Assembly: GCA_023417315.1 (NCBI GenBank)
Contig: JAEZFW010000001.1
Coordinates: 26,625 to 90,624 of the forward strand
DNA from: Pseudomonadota bacterium
GTDB taxonomy: Bacteria; Pseudomonadota; Gammaproteobacteria; Steroidobacterales; Steroidobacteraceae
Reading direction: 5' to 3'
DNA: 64,000 bases
Shown here: positions 39,051-48,817 of the stretch, in pieces
Position numbering within the stretch: position 1 is the stretch's first letter
Layout: every line of letters starts with the position of its first letter
The notes under the pieces: model-generated
What the model saw: the letters and a program-made list of their open reading frames with translations, nothing else
What the model was told of the DNA's origin: nothing
Database searches by the model: none
Translations under genes and position numbers: made by a program

Positions 39051-42000
39051 CTATTCCGTGCCCGCGCTCACGCTGGTGATGTTGTCGTCGGAGTTGCGGT
39101 CGATACGTTTGTTGTAAGGGTCGACGCCGACGAACTTGGGTTCTTTGTCTACGACTAAGGTGACCACCTGTTCGCCTGTCTTCATCGGTCGCCGTTCCAT
39201 GAGCAAGACGGCTTCACGCGTATACCCCTTCTTGCCTGGCTCGGCTGTGAACGCGCCTATGTCGAACGGCTCATCGAGCGGTGCTTCGGTTTCGCGGCCT
39301 TCGCCGTCCGCATAGAGCTTGCGGCCTTGTACTTTGAACGTGACTTCGTACTTGCCATCAGCGAGTCGCTTGGAGCTCGCATTGGTCGCTTTCATGTCGT
39401 ACAGCGTGATGCGTTCGAAGAGATCGGTGATCAATGCATCGTGCTCTGGGCCGGCCTCCTCGCGTAGCAGTCGGATGAAATCCGTCGATGACGGATACGG
39501 CGCGGGCTTGAACGCAAACTCGCTCAGCAGTCGCTGCAATGCGCGGTTCACGACATCTTCGCCCACGACTTCCTTCAGCCAGTACATCGCGAGCGAGCCC
39601 TTGCGATAGTGGATGTACGCTTGATTCTCGACTCGATTGAGCGGCAGCTCCTCAATCACTTCGCCACCGCGGCTGCGCAGATACGTATCGAGTTCGCCCT
39701 TCAAGAACTTTCTGATCTGCTCTTTGCCGTACATGGCCTCCATCATGAGTAACGCGGAATACTGCGCGAACGTCTCCGAGAGCAGGGTCATGCCCTGCTT
39801 GTCCGCGCCAATGACTTGATGCGCCCACCATTGGTGGCCGATCTCGTGTGCGGTGACATAGCTCACGAGATCGATCGTCTCGTCGCTGCGCTTCTCGTCA
39901 TAGTTCTGGATGAATCCGATGCCCTCTGAATACGGCACAGTGTTCGCGAACGATTGCGCGAAGCGGGCATACGCCGGGAACTCGAGAATGCGAGCCTGGT
40001 GAAACTGGAAGGGCGAGAAGCGTTCGCTGAAGATGTCGAGCGACAGCTTCATCGCGTCCAGCATCCGCTGCACGTTGTGCTCGTGCTGCGGATGGTAGTA
40101 GACGGCCAGGTCGACGGTTTTTCCGTCCTTGTCTTGCCACGTATCGCGCTGCTCCGCATAGCGCGCGGATTGCATCGAGAAGAAGTGCATGATCGGCGAA
40201 TCGGTGCGGGTCACGAGCGTGCGCCGGTTACCGTCCACCGTGTCGCTCACCGTGTAACCCGGTGCAATCGGCGTTTGATCGGCATCGGTCGTGAGCGTGA
40301 TCTCTGCATTGACCCAATCGCTGTCGCGCCTCAGATAGTGAATCGCATTGGCTGATTCGTCTTCGAGCTTCGCAGGACGGAGCTCTGGCGGGAGTCCGTA
40401 CTTGCGTCGCTTCGCGCGATCTTGCAACAAGCCGTCGCGTCCCATTCCAAGAATCGGCGCCAGCTCATAGTTGTTCAGGAACGTTCCGTTGTCGACGATC
40501 CGCGTCAACGCGCCTTGGTTCGGAAAGCCTCGCTCTTCGAGCAGCGTTTCGAAACGAATCGTTCGACTTTCGCCGGGCTGCATGGGTGAATCGAACTTGT
40601 AGATCCGATAGTTGAACCTCGAGTGCTCCTGCTCCATCTGCGCGCCGTCGATCTCGAGCGCCTGCATCTCGAGCTCTCGTGGCCACCGTATATGCACGTG
40701 CGGCAGCGGCGCGTCGGTTCGATTCTGAATCGTGTACTCCCCTTTCGCCGTCGCGCGAACTTCCTTCGGGTACAAATCGACAGCCAGCTTCACGTCCGTG
40801 ATGCGGGGCTGCGGCACCTTCTCTAGAGGCAGGAGCTCTTTCTCGAAATCCGCTGCGTACAAATCGAGATCGTCCTCAGTACGATACTCGTTGAGGATGT
40901 TCGTGTTGTAGAAGATGAAGGATCCCAACGCGACCCACGCCACCAGTGCAGATCCCATGATGATGCCCGGCGAACCGCGCAACCGATCGGGAGCGCGGCG
41001 CATACGCGGTCGCAAGCTCGTATCCACTCCTCTGCGCCACAGCACATGCGCGAGCACGAGCAGCACCAGCGCAAAGGCGATCCAGTAAGCCTGGAACCAC
41101 GCTCGTCCGATCCAGAATCGGCCCATGCCGTTCATATCTGACAGCGGCACGTTCGGCCACGCGCCGTAGTGATAGAGATTGTGCTCGAATCCCGCGTTCG
41201 ACAACGCGACGCTTGCAACGATGTACACGAGCATCACCGCCCAACCGAATGCCTTGTGCGGCACCAGCGCCTGCACGAACACGGAGAGCGCTGCCAACGA
41301 CACGGAGGTGATGACGCCCGGCAGCACGAACCACAGCGCATACGCGGACACATCGATCTGCGAGTAGCCGTGATAGAGCTGGAAAGCCATGCCGGTCAGC
41401 GCCGCCACGACGAAGCACGCTAGCAGCACCAATGCGATCGCGAGGAACTTCGGCACCATGAATGCCCAGTTCGGTGCTGCGGTCGAGTCGACGATCTCAT
41501 GAATGCGCCGCTCGCGATCGCGCCACACGAGCTCGCCCGAGTAGTAGATCGCGATGATGATGGGGAACAGCGTGAACGATCCTTGCAGCACATCGATCAT
41601 GGCGCGCGTCACGGGGAAGTATTCCGTGCCGCGGTTTTCGATCGTGCCCGTCAGTCCACCAAACGCATTGAGCACACCGAGTGCGAGAAGAACGATGAAC
41701 GCTGGGCTCTTGAATACGAAGCCCATATCGAAGCGCGTGAGCGCACCGAGCTGACGCCATTGCGTTGCGCGATCGTGCCGTGGAATCGGCAGCTCACGCA
41801 CCACGGGTGGTGCGACGTCAGCGGCTTTGGGTTTGCGCGTCTTGCGCGCTTTCTTTCCTTTCGCTTCGAAACTGAATAGCGAATACGCAAGCACGAAGAG
41901 GACCGCTGCGATGCCCAGCCACAGCAGCCTGTTGTACAACAGCAGGTCTTCGATGGCGGGTAGCTGCGTGTTGCGCTCCGTTGCCGTCCAGTATCGAGTG

Positions 42001-42653
42001 GCTTGCTGCAGCGCGCCGATTGCGAATGGATCGGCCATCGCACTGATCGTCTCGAACTCGGGATCGCTCAGGAGCACTTGCGACGTGAAGTAGCCGACGA
42101 GGAATGCGACCACGCCGATGTACGTCCACATCATGGAGCGCGTCGCGGTCGCCAACGCGAAGAACCCCGCACCGGTGACGAGCAGCGTCGGCGCGGTGTA
42201 CACGAACAAGGCGTATAAGTAATGGCTCGCGACGAATGGCCCGACCTTCTCCGAGTCGAGCCATGGCATCCATGATCCGATCAAGATCGCGACAGGGACG
42301 CTCGTCATCAATAGAAACGCGACGAGGTAGGCGCCTAGGAAACGGCCGATCAGATAATCGAACTTCGTGACTCGTGTCGAACGCACGATCGGCGCGAAGC
42401 CCGTTTCGTCATCGCGAATCACGACGTTCGCAACGAACGCGGTCAGCACGAAGATGCCGAAGACGTTCATGATGCCAACCGTCTGGAGCAACGCGAACGG
42501 CGAGTTCACGTCGACATTGCCACGCGCGCCGATCTGGATCTGATCGATCGTGACGGAACCGAAGGTGAGCAAGAAGAAGAGCGCGTAGCCCACGTAAAAG
42601 AGCGGCGCCCGCAGTTGGTAGCGAAGCTCGAATCCGGCGATGCGAAGTAACAT
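39051..42653 (-). CDS. ABC-2 permease fused to M1 aminopeptidase
   Basis: 1200 residues. Two sets of about six membrane segments form the permease part (about residues 1-620); the C-terminal about 550 residues are an M1 gluzincin domain with 'YVTAHEIGHQWWAHQV' (HExxH near residue 936) and the third ligand Glu in 'LLSETFAQYSALLMMEAM'. Such fusions are known in proteobacteria and are always next to an ABC ATPase, as here (12-base gap). Suggests coupled peptide export/processing or envelope quality control; substrate unknown. Start ATG before 'LLRIAGFELRYQLRAP'. Confidence 0.88.
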   Translation of the reverse strand: MLLRIAGFELRYQLRAPLFYVGYALFFLLTFGSVTIDQIQIGARGNVDVNSPFALLQTVGIMNVFGIFVLTAFVANVVIRDDETGFAPIVRSTRVTKFDYLIGRFLGAYLVAFLLMTSVPVAILIGSWMPWLDSEKVGPFVASHYLYALFVYTAPTLLVTGAGFFALATATRSMMWTYIGVVAFLVGYFTSQVLLSDPEFETISAMADPFAIGALQQATRYWTATERNTQLPAIEDLLLYNRLLWLGIAAVLFVLAYSLFSFEAKGKKARKTRKPKAADVAPPVVRELPIPRHDRATQWRQLGALTRFDMGFVFKSPAFIVLLALGVLNAFGGLTGTIENRGTEYFPVTRAMIDVLQGSFTLFPIIIAIYYSGELVWRDRERRIHEIVDSTAAPNWAFMVPKFLAIALVLLACFVVAALTGMAFQLYHGYSQIDVSAYALWFVLPGVITSVSLAALSVFVQALVPHKAFGWAVMLVYIVASVALSNAGFEHNLYHYGAWPNVPLSDMNGMGRFWIGRAWFQAYWIAFALVLLVLAHVLWRRGVDTSLRPRMRRAPDRLRGSPGIIMGSALVAWVALGSFIFYNTNILNEYRTEDDLDLYAADFEKELLPLEKVPQPRITDVKLAVDLYPKEVRATAKGEYTIQNRTDAPLPHVHIRWPRELEMQALEIDGAQMEQEHSRFNYRIYKFDSPMQPGESRTIRFETLLEERGFPNQGALTRIVDNGTFLNNYELAPILGMGRDGLLQDRAKRRKYGLPPELRPAKLEDESANAIHYLRRDSDWVNAEITLTTDADQTPIAPGYTVSDTVDGNRRTLVTRTDSPIMHFFSMQSARYAEQRDTWQDKDGKTVDLAVYYHPQHEHNVQRMLDAMKLSLDIFSERFSPFQFHQARILEFPAYARFAQSFANTVPYSEGIGFIQNYDEKRSDETIDLVSYVTAHEIGHQWWAHQVIGADKQGMTLLSETFAQYSALLMMEAMYGKEQIRKFLKGELDTYLRSRGGEVIEELPLNRVENQAYIHYRKGSLAMYWLKEVVGEDVVNRALQRLLSEFAFKPAPYPSSTDFIRLLREEAGPEHDALITDLFERITLYDMKATNASSKRLADGKYEVTFKVQGRKLYADGEGRETEAPLDEPFDIGAFTAEPGKKGYTREAVLLMERRPMKTGEQVVTLVVDKEPKFVGVDPYNKRIDRNSDDNITSVSAGTE

Positions 42654-42664
42654 GACCGAATCCT

Positions 42665-43552
42665 TCAGGCTGCGGCCGCGTTGCGCCGGGTGCTCTCGAG
42701 CGTTGCGAAGTAGAAGTCTTCGAGCTCGCCTGTCATTGGCTCGAATCCTGGTTCGGGCGGGTGATCTGAGACGACGTGAATGACGGTTCGGCCGCTCCGC
42801 AACTGCGTCGAGATTACGTTCATGCGTGCGCGATACGCATCGAGCTCGGCCTTGTCGATGGTTCGTTGCCACACGCGACCTTGCAGCCGCGCGAGCAGCT
42901 CGTTCGGTGCACCGGTCTCGACGATGCGGCCGTCGACCATGATGGCCATGCGCGAGCACAGGTCGGTCACGTCCGCGACGATGTGCGTCGACAAGATCAC
43001 GACGATGTTCTCGCCGATCTCCGCGAGCAGATTGTTGAAGCGGTTGCGCTCTTCGGGATCGAGGCCCGCAGTGGGCTCATCGACGATGATGAGGGTCGGC
43101 TTTCCGAGTAACGCTTGTGCAATTCCGAAGCGTTGGCGCATGCCGCCAGAGAACCCTGCGACCGGGAGCTTGCGCACGCTCCAAAGGTTCACCTGATTCA
43201 GGAGCGACTCGACAGCGTCTTTGCGCTCTGAGCGCTGAGCGATGCCTTTCAATACGGCGAGATGATCGAGCAGATCGTAGGCAGACACGCGCGGATAGAC
43301 ACCGAAGTCCTGAGGCAGATAGCCGAGGGTGGCGCGCAGTCGTTCGGGTTCGCGCAGGACGTCGATGTCTCCGAAATGGATGCTTCCTTGCGATGGCGTT
43401 TGCAGCGTCGCGATACAACGCATCAACGTGGACTTGCCCGCACCGTTCGGGCCGAGCAAGCCGAACATACCTTTCGGAATGTTGAGGCTCGCGTTATCCA
43501 GAGCACGCGTGCCGTTCGGATAGATGTGCGTGAGACCCGACAAACTCAGCAT
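42665..43552 (-). CDS. ABC transporter ATP-binding protein
   Basis: 295 residues. Walker A 'GLLGPNGAGKSTLMR', Q-loop 'YLPQDFGVYP', signature 'FSGGMRQRFGIAQAL' (SGGMRQR), Walker B 'LIIVDEPTAGLDP', switch His 'ILSTHIV'. The C-terminal about 70 residues extend beyond the ATPase fold. Partner of the permease-peptidase fusion directly downstream. ATG at 43552. Confidence 0.93.
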   Translation of the reverse strand: MLSLSGLTHIYPNGTRALDNASLNIPKGMFGLLGPNGAGKSTLMRCIATLQTPSQGSIHFGDIDVLREPERLRATLGYLPQDFGVYPRVSAYDLLDHLAVLKGIAQRSERKDAVESLLNQVNLWSVRKLPVAGFSGGMRQRFGIAQALLGKPTLIIVDEPTAGLDPEERNRFNNLLAEIGENIVVILSTHIVADVTDLCSRMAIMVDGRIVETGAPNELLARLQGRVWQRTIDKAELDAYRARMNVISTQLRSGRTVIHVVSDHPPEPGFEPMTGELEDFYFATLESTRRNAAAA

Positions 43553-43783
43553 GATGCACCCCGCGAGCGGTGAGGAAGGAACGCGGCCAGCGCTGCCGAT
43601 GCGCCGGCACACGAATAAGTAGAACTGAAGGATCCTCATCCTTGAAGCTCAGACACACTATTCGCAATTCTAGTTACAGACGAAGGGTGGGCTATGCCTT
43701 CGCTCGGCTCACACCGACCAAACGAATCTGTGTGGGTGACGGAACCGCGATTAGAGGCGACTGCGGTTTTCCTCAATACACGT

Positions 43784-44302
43784 TTAGACCAAACCCAGTT
43801 CCTTGAGGTTTGCCTCGAGCATCGCGAGCGAATCCCACGATAGGATCTTGGAGTTGCCGCGTTCGTCCGGCGGATTGCGTTCGAGTTGATCCGACCATCC
43901 GCCGCAGCCGGTGAGCGGTAAGAGCGGTCGACGATGAAGCCACGCGAGGCACACCTCAGAGATCGTGCCTGCGCGCCCGCCGATCACGATGCATGCATCT
44001 CCCGCGAGCGCCATCAATAGATTGCGTGCATCGCCCATACCCGAGGGGATCAGGACGCTGCATGGCCAGTCTTTCGTATGAATGTCGTCGTGAGGGACGA
44101 TGCTCACGACATGACCGCCCGCGGCGAGCGCGCGTTCGGCGGCGATGCGCGTTGCGGGGCTTCCGCAGCCGCTCACGACCGTGATCCTCAAACGCGCGAG
44201 CAGCTCGCCTGCTTGGCCGGCGAGCTCATATGCAGCGGAGCCGGGTTCGGCGCTGCCGAGAATGCAGACTTGGGGTCGCCTTTTAGGAAGCGAGTTGCTC
44301 AT
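43784..44302 (-). CDS. TIGR00725/LOG-like Rossmann protein
   Basis: 172 residues. 'PQVCILGSAEPGSAAYELAG' and the 'GGRAGTISEVCLAWLHRRPL' (PGGxGTxxE-like) loop are typical of the lysine-decarboxylase-like/TIGR00725 family related to cytokinin LOG proteins. A nucleotide or nucleoside phosphate ligand is likely; reaction not proven. Confidence 0.8.
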   Translation of the reverse strand: MSNSLPKRRPQVCILGSAEPGSAAYELAGQAGELLARLRITVVSGCGSPATRIAAERALAAGGHVVSIVPHDDIHTKDWPCSVLIPSGMGDARNLLMALAGDACIVIGGRAGTISEVCLAWLHRRPLLPLTGCGGWSDQLERNPPDERGNSKILSWDSLAMLEANLKELGLV

Positions 44303-44330
44303 CTGATGCTGAAACCTTCAGAGCTATGAG

Positions 44331-44370
44331 TAGTCACCAAGAGCACACAGAACGCAGAAAAGAAAAAGGA
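44331..44370. repeat. Single arm of a period-9 mini-repeat
   Basis: GTAGTCACCAAGAGCACAC and following A/G-rich 9-bp units resemble the left arm of the element at 14432, but no inverted partner is found nearby. Confidence 0.4.
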
Positions 44371-44401
44371 TGAGCAAGCAATGCTTATTCTCGATCCTTT
44401 G

Positions 44402-44484
44402 CCCTCACCCTAACCCTCTCCCCGAGGGAGAGGGGATCTTTGCCCTCACCCTAATCCTCTCCCCAAGGGAGAGGGGATCTTTGC
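44402..44484. repeat. Two REP-like palindromes
   Basis: CCCTAACCCTCTCCCCGAGG... and CCCTAATCCTCTCCCCAAGG... units each followed by GGGAGAGGGGATCTTTG; they stand at the 3' end of the DUF1080 gene. Confidence 0.75.
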
Positions 44485-45855
44485 TCACAACGCGCGGATC
44501 TTGATGCTTCGAAAGCGCACTTCTTGGCCGCGATCCTGCAGCAGGATTCGACCGCGGGCATCTTCGCCGAAGTTTGGAAGTACCTTGAAAGGGCTTTCAG
44601 CGACGATCTTCCGAAAGGCCGGAGAGCCTCGCACGTACTCGACAACCTTGACGCCGTTGAGCCAGTGCTCCACGCGATTGTCGAGGTGAACGACGATGCG
44701 CGCGTGTTGCCACTCGCCGAGGCGCGGCGCAATGCCGACGTTCGTCGGCATCTTGATGCGCGGGATCAGACCGAACAGCGAGCCGAGTGCGTTCGAGGTG
44801 ATCGTGCCCCGAGCGAAATCGGGATCGCTCGCATCGTCGAGCAATTGATACTCGAGACCGACTGCCGTGTTGTTGGAGCCCGTATAGCGATCGCTGACGA
44901 AGTACATGATTCCGCTGTTCGCGCCGCTCGTGAGCTTGAACTCGAGCTGGAGCTCGAACGCGGAGTACTGCTCGTCCGTCACGATGTTGCCGCCTGCGCC
45001 GCCGCTTTGGAGCACGAGCTCTCCGTTATCTATCGTCCAGCCTTGGGCAGGGAATGACGAGCGATACGCGCCGCGCCACCCATCGGTCGTCCGACCGTCG
45101 AACAACAATTTCCATCCCTGCCGGCGTTCGAGATCGCTGACATCGTTAGGAATCAAGTTACGGACGAACATCGTCTCAACAGGTGGCGAGGCTTGCGTCG
45201 TTTCGCGAATGCGAATGTTGCGCCACGAAGTGCGTCGGCCGGCTTCATCCGGGCTGTTGATGCTATGAATCTGCAACGCGATGAATCCCTCCTTTGCGAC
45301 GGGATCGATCACGTGCGCGATCGGCATACCATTCAACCAGGTTCGCACCGTATTTCCGATCGCCTCGATGCGAAACTGATTCCATTCGCCCATCTTGTAG
45401 AGTCCGCGCGCGTGGGGATTGAGCGAACCCGGATACAACCAGCCACGACGCTGCTCGTCGTACACCGTGCCGCTCCAATCGCGCTCCGGGGAATCGATGT
45501 CGACTTGCGGACCGAATACGCGGCCCTCGTTGTACTTCGGATTCGTCGCGCTGCGGATTTGGATGCCGCTGTTCGCAGGTCCACCGTCCTGCTTCACTTC
45601 CATCTCCAAGATGAAGTCGCTGTAAGTCTCCTCGGTGGCGAGGAAGCTGTTCGGCGATTCCGCGCGGGTCGTGCCGACGATCGCGCCGTTCACGGCGACA
45701 TAGGAGGCTGTGCCGTTCACGCGTTTCCAGCCCTTCAAGCTCTTGCCATCGAAGAGCGAGGCCCAGCCTTCTTCCGCCTGCGCAGCGTGCAGCACTGTTG
45801 AAGACACAGACCAGAGCATCGCGCATGCGATCAGAAGGGACGCTGCTTTTTTCAC
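44485..45855 (-). CDS. Two-domain DUF1080 (3-keto-disaccharide hydrolase type) protein, exported
   Basis: 456 residues with signal peptide (cut near LHA-A). Two DUF1080 jelly-roll domains: first 'GWASLFDGKSLKGWKRVNGT', 'DFILEMEVKQDGGPANSGIQ'; second 'GWKLLFDGRTTDGWRGAYRS', 'AFELQLEFKLTSGANSGIMY'. Members cleave 3-keto-glycosides or act as laminarinase-like lectins. Adjacent to a dehydrogenase-like protein that could make the 3-keto substrate. Periplasmic. Confidence 0.88.
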   Translation of the reverse strand: MKKAASLLIACAMLWSVSSTVLHAAQAEEGWASLFDGKSLKGWKRVNGTASYVAVNGAIVGTTRAESPNSFLATEETYSDFILEMEVKQDGGPANSGIQIRSATNPKYNEGRVFGPQVDIDSPERDWSGTVYDEQRRGWLYPGSLNPHARGLYKMGEWNQFRIEAIGNTVRTWLNGMPIAHVIDPVAKEGFIALQIHSINSPDEAGRRTSWRNIRIRETTQASPPVETMFVRNLIPNDVSDLERRQGWKLLFDGRTTDGWRGAYRSSFPAQGWTIDNGELVLQSGGAGGNIVTDEQYSAFELQLEFKLTSGANSGIMYFVSDRYTGSNNTAVGLEYQLLDDASDPDFARGTITSNALGSLFGLIPRIKMPTNVGIAPRLGEWQHARIVVHLDNRVEHWLNGVKVVEYVRGSPAFRKIVAESPFKVLPNFGEDARGRILLQDRGQEVRFRSIKIRAL

Positions 45856-45896
45856 GATTGTTGTTTGCTCGTTGGTTTGATGGCGGTGAGGTTGGT

Positions 45897-45941
45897 TGCC
45901 CCCACCCTAACCCTCCCCCGCTTTGCAGGGGAGGGGATCTT
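45897..45941. repeat. REP-like palindrome
   Basis: CCCACCCTAACCCTCCCCCG ... GCAGGGGAGGGGATCTTT, same kind as after intI. Confidence 0.75.
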
Positions 45942-46052
45942 TATAAAAGTCATCGATTCGAGCGCGCGATCGTTCCGCTCTTGCAAGTCAGCGCAAATTC
46001 GAATCCGCTACTCCTGCTCTTTCTGCTCTTCGAAGTCCATCGATAGTGCCGA

Positions 46053-48557
46053 TCAATTCATCGGTTCGAGCTCCGCCTCCGTCCAGGGTTCGTGGCGCTC
46101 TTCGACTTGAGTACGCACTGCCTGCACCTGAGCGGGCGAGATCGGACCGGATGCGTGTCCCCATGAGCGACGAATATACGTCAGGATGGCGGCGATCGTC
46201 TCGTCCCCTAGCGATCGCAGCGGGGGCATCGTCGAAGCACCGGTTGTCTTGCCATTGAGCACGATGCGCGTCAATGCATCCACACCGCCCAAGACCCAGC
46301 GCGAACCGACGAGCGCCGGGGCCAGACCTTCTTGTCCTTGCCCATTCTCTTGATGACACGCTGCGCACACGACGAACTCTCGTCTGCCGTGCTCGTACCA
46401 CTTTCTTTGTTCTTCGGTGAGCGCCGCGAGCGAGCGCGATGCATCGACTCGCTGACCCTGCCAACGAATGAACCCGAGCGCCTCGCCGGCGCGCGCTGCA
46501 TACACGCTCTGGCTCTGCGCAAACGTCGACAGCGCTTTCGGCTCTGCAGGCAAGAACACCACGCGCTCTTTGCCTTTCTCGCCGGGAATGAAGCGCTCCA
46601 CACCTGCGATGATCACAGCGTTCGACCATTCTTGCTTTTCATCGAGCATCGCGAGCAGGCGATCGATTTTTTGTGCATCACCGGCTTTCAGCACTGCCGC
46701 CGCGAGCGATACCAGCACCGGGGAGATTTCCGCGCGAGTTGACTCGGGCCCTTCCTTCAGGTGCAAGAACATCTCGAGCTCGCGGCCGGCGACACTGCTG
46801 ACGATGGCATCCGCGAGGTACGGTTGACTGCCGACGGTCGCAGACAATTCGGTCAGCATCTTGTCCGCGACAGGCGCGGGCGCAGCTCCGATCGACAACG
46901 CAAGCTGTTGTTGAAATGCGAGCTCACCCCAGGACGCGCGTTGAGCGAGCGCATCGATCGTACGTCGTCCATCCCTGACCAAGAATGTCTCCGCGAGACG
47001 CGCCGACGCGACTGCAATCCGAACATCTGGATCGGCGAGGCCACGTCGCACCGATTCCCAATCAACTGCATTCAATCCTTCGAGCGTCCACAAGGCATGC
47101 AGGCGCGCGAGCGCTACCGTCGATGTTCGAATCAACTTACGCACAGACGGCACCGCCTTCCGATCGCCGCGCTCGACGAGCACGCGCTGCGCCGTATCGC
47201 GCCACCACGCTTCTTCGTGACCGAGCGCCGCCACGAGCTCGTTCGTCTGCGCCTTCGCAAGCGTGGGGATCTTCAGCGGCGCTGCTCCTTCGGGAACGAT
47301 GCGATAGATGCGTCCCATCCCGATCGGCGATTCGAGTCCGCGCTCCTTGATCTGATTGCGCAAGTACGTCGTGACGAAGATGCGGTGCTGAATCACGCCG
47401 CGATACATATCGACGACATAAAGAGCGCCGTCCGGTCCGTTATGCAAGCTCACGGGCCGGAACCGTTCGTCCGTGGACGTGAGGAATTCCGTTCTTTCGT
47501 ACGCGTTGCGCGCGCTCGGAATACCGTCGCGCTCTTCGACCTTGATTCGCTTGACCAGATTACCCGCGGGCTCCGCGATGAACGCATCGCCTCGGAAGCC
47601 TTCCGGAAACAACGAGCCGCGATAGATCACCGGTCCGCACGCCGCAGTGACGACCGGCAGCGTGCCGTCCTCGCGCAGCAGCAGGTAGCCGCGGTTGATT
47701 CCGATGGTGACACGACCGGGCCATACAGGTAGATCCTGTGGCCGCACGAGCTGCACGTTGATTCCGAGCGGATCGACGAGAGCGCGGTTACGCATCAAGT
47801 ACTCGGCGGGCAGCACATCCATGCGCAGCGGATCGCTGTTCGAGTTATAGAAGAGTCGGCCGCGATCGTCCTGCGTGATGCCCCATTGACCGCGAAAGAT
47901 CGTCGGTTCCGATTGCCAACGCCCGCGCTGGTATCGATAGCGTACGGTGTGATTCGCGCTGTAGATCCAATTATCGAGTGCCCACATCAAGCCGTTCGCG
48001 GTGTGCTCGGGATTGGCGGGGTTACCATAGTCGTTCGCGATGCGTGTGCGTTCGTCGGCTTTACCATCGCCGTTCGTATCTTTCAGAAACCACAAGTTCG
48101 GCGGCTCGGCGACCAGCACGCCGTCCGCGATGGGTGCCACCGCTCGCGGCAGGACGAAGCCGCCCGCGAACTCCGTTCGCTTGTCCATGCGGCCATCTCG
48201 ATCGGTGTCTTCGAGAAAAGCGACCGTTCCGATCGGCGCATCCTCGCCCGTTCCATCGACGTTCGGCATATACGCGCGCATCTCGACGACCCAGAGCCGT
48301 CCATCCGCACCGAACGCCATCGCCACAGGATCGAAGACGAGCGGGTCGCTCGCGACGATCTCGACTCGAAAGCCCGGCGCGACACGAAAGGTCTTGAGCG
48401 CCTCTTCGGCGCTGAGCGCCGGTGCGGGCGGCGCCTTCAGATGAGGTGGCGGCGGAGCCTGTACCTCCCCCTGGCGGTCACCGCTTTGCGGCCACGCTGG
48501 AGAGTGCAAGGCGAGAACGAGAAGCGCGAGAAGATACCGGGTCGGCCGCTGAATCAT
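46053..48557 (-). CDS. Large periplasmic dehydrogenase-like protein with C-terminal cytochrome c
   Basis: 834 residues from the ATG at 48557 (AGGTG upstream). Signal peptide, then a PQQ/L-sorbosone-dehydrogenase-like beta-propeller ('FRVAPGFRVEIVASDPLVFD', 'LEDTDRDGRMDKRTEFAGG', 'HNGPDGALYVVDMYRGVIQH' in part), a HEAT-like helical middle and a cytochrome c domain 'CAACHQENGQGQEGLAPAL' (CxxCH). This is the 'membrane-bound dehydrogenase domain' type abundant in planctomycetes and some proteobacteria. Would oxidise a sugar or alcohol and pass electrons to heme. Next to DUF1080. Confidence 0.85.
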   Translation of the reverse strand: MIQRPTRYLLALLVLALHSPAWPQSGDRQGEVQAPPPPHLKAPPAPALSAEEALKTFRVAPGFRVEIVASDPLVFDPVAMAFGADGRLWVVEMRAYMPNVDGTGEDAPIGTVAFLEDTDRDGRMDKRTEFAGGFVLPRAVAPIADGVLVAEPPNLWFLKDTNGDGKADERTRIANDYGNPANPEHTANGLMWALDNWIYSANHTVRYRYQRGRWQSEPTIFRGQWGITQDDRGRLFYNSNSDPLRMDVLPAEYLMRNRALVDPLGINVQLVRPQDLPVWPGRVTIGINRGYLLLREDGTLPVVTAACGPVIYRGSLFPEGFRGDAFIAEPAGNLVKRIKVEERDGIPSARNAYERTEFLTSTDERFRPVSLHNGPDGALYVVDMYRGVIQHRIFVTTYLRNQIKERGLESPIGMGRIYRIVPEGAAPLKIPTLAKAQTNELVAALGHEEAWWRDTAQRVLVERGDRKAVPSVRKLIRTSTVALARLHALWTLEGLNAVDWESVRRGLADPDVRIAVASARLAETFLVRDGRRTIDALAQRASWGELAFQQQLALSIGAAPAPVADKMLTELSATVGSQPYLADAIVSSVAGRELEMFLHLKEGPESTRAEISPVLVSLAAAVLKAGDAQKIDRLLAMLDEKQEWSNAVIIAGVERFIPGEKGKERVVFLPAEPKALSTFAQSQSVYAARAGEALGFIRWQGQRVDASRSLAALTEEQRKWYEHGRREFVVCAACHQENGQGQEGLAPALVGSRWVLGGVDALTRIVLNGKTTGASTMPPLRSLGDETIAAILTYIRRSWGHASGPISPAQVQAVRTQVEERHEPWTEAELEPMN

Positions 48558-48817
48558 GATCACCTATATATATGTATTGCGGGCAGGGATCCTTCTGGTC
48601 TGGTAAGTAAGCCCCTCCGGCCCGCTCTCGCCATCCAACTGGGTGGGCGACTGTACCAACGATGCGACCGGGTCGCACCGCTTCGGGTTCCCGCTGACTT
48701 GAAGGAACTTCATGCCTTTTTTCTGCGTTCAGCCGGGAGCCCGAAGAACAAGACAGCACCTGGCAGTCCACACAAGAAAGGGTTCGGATTCTGTTCGGTA
48801 TCGGCGGTGGTCGCAGT

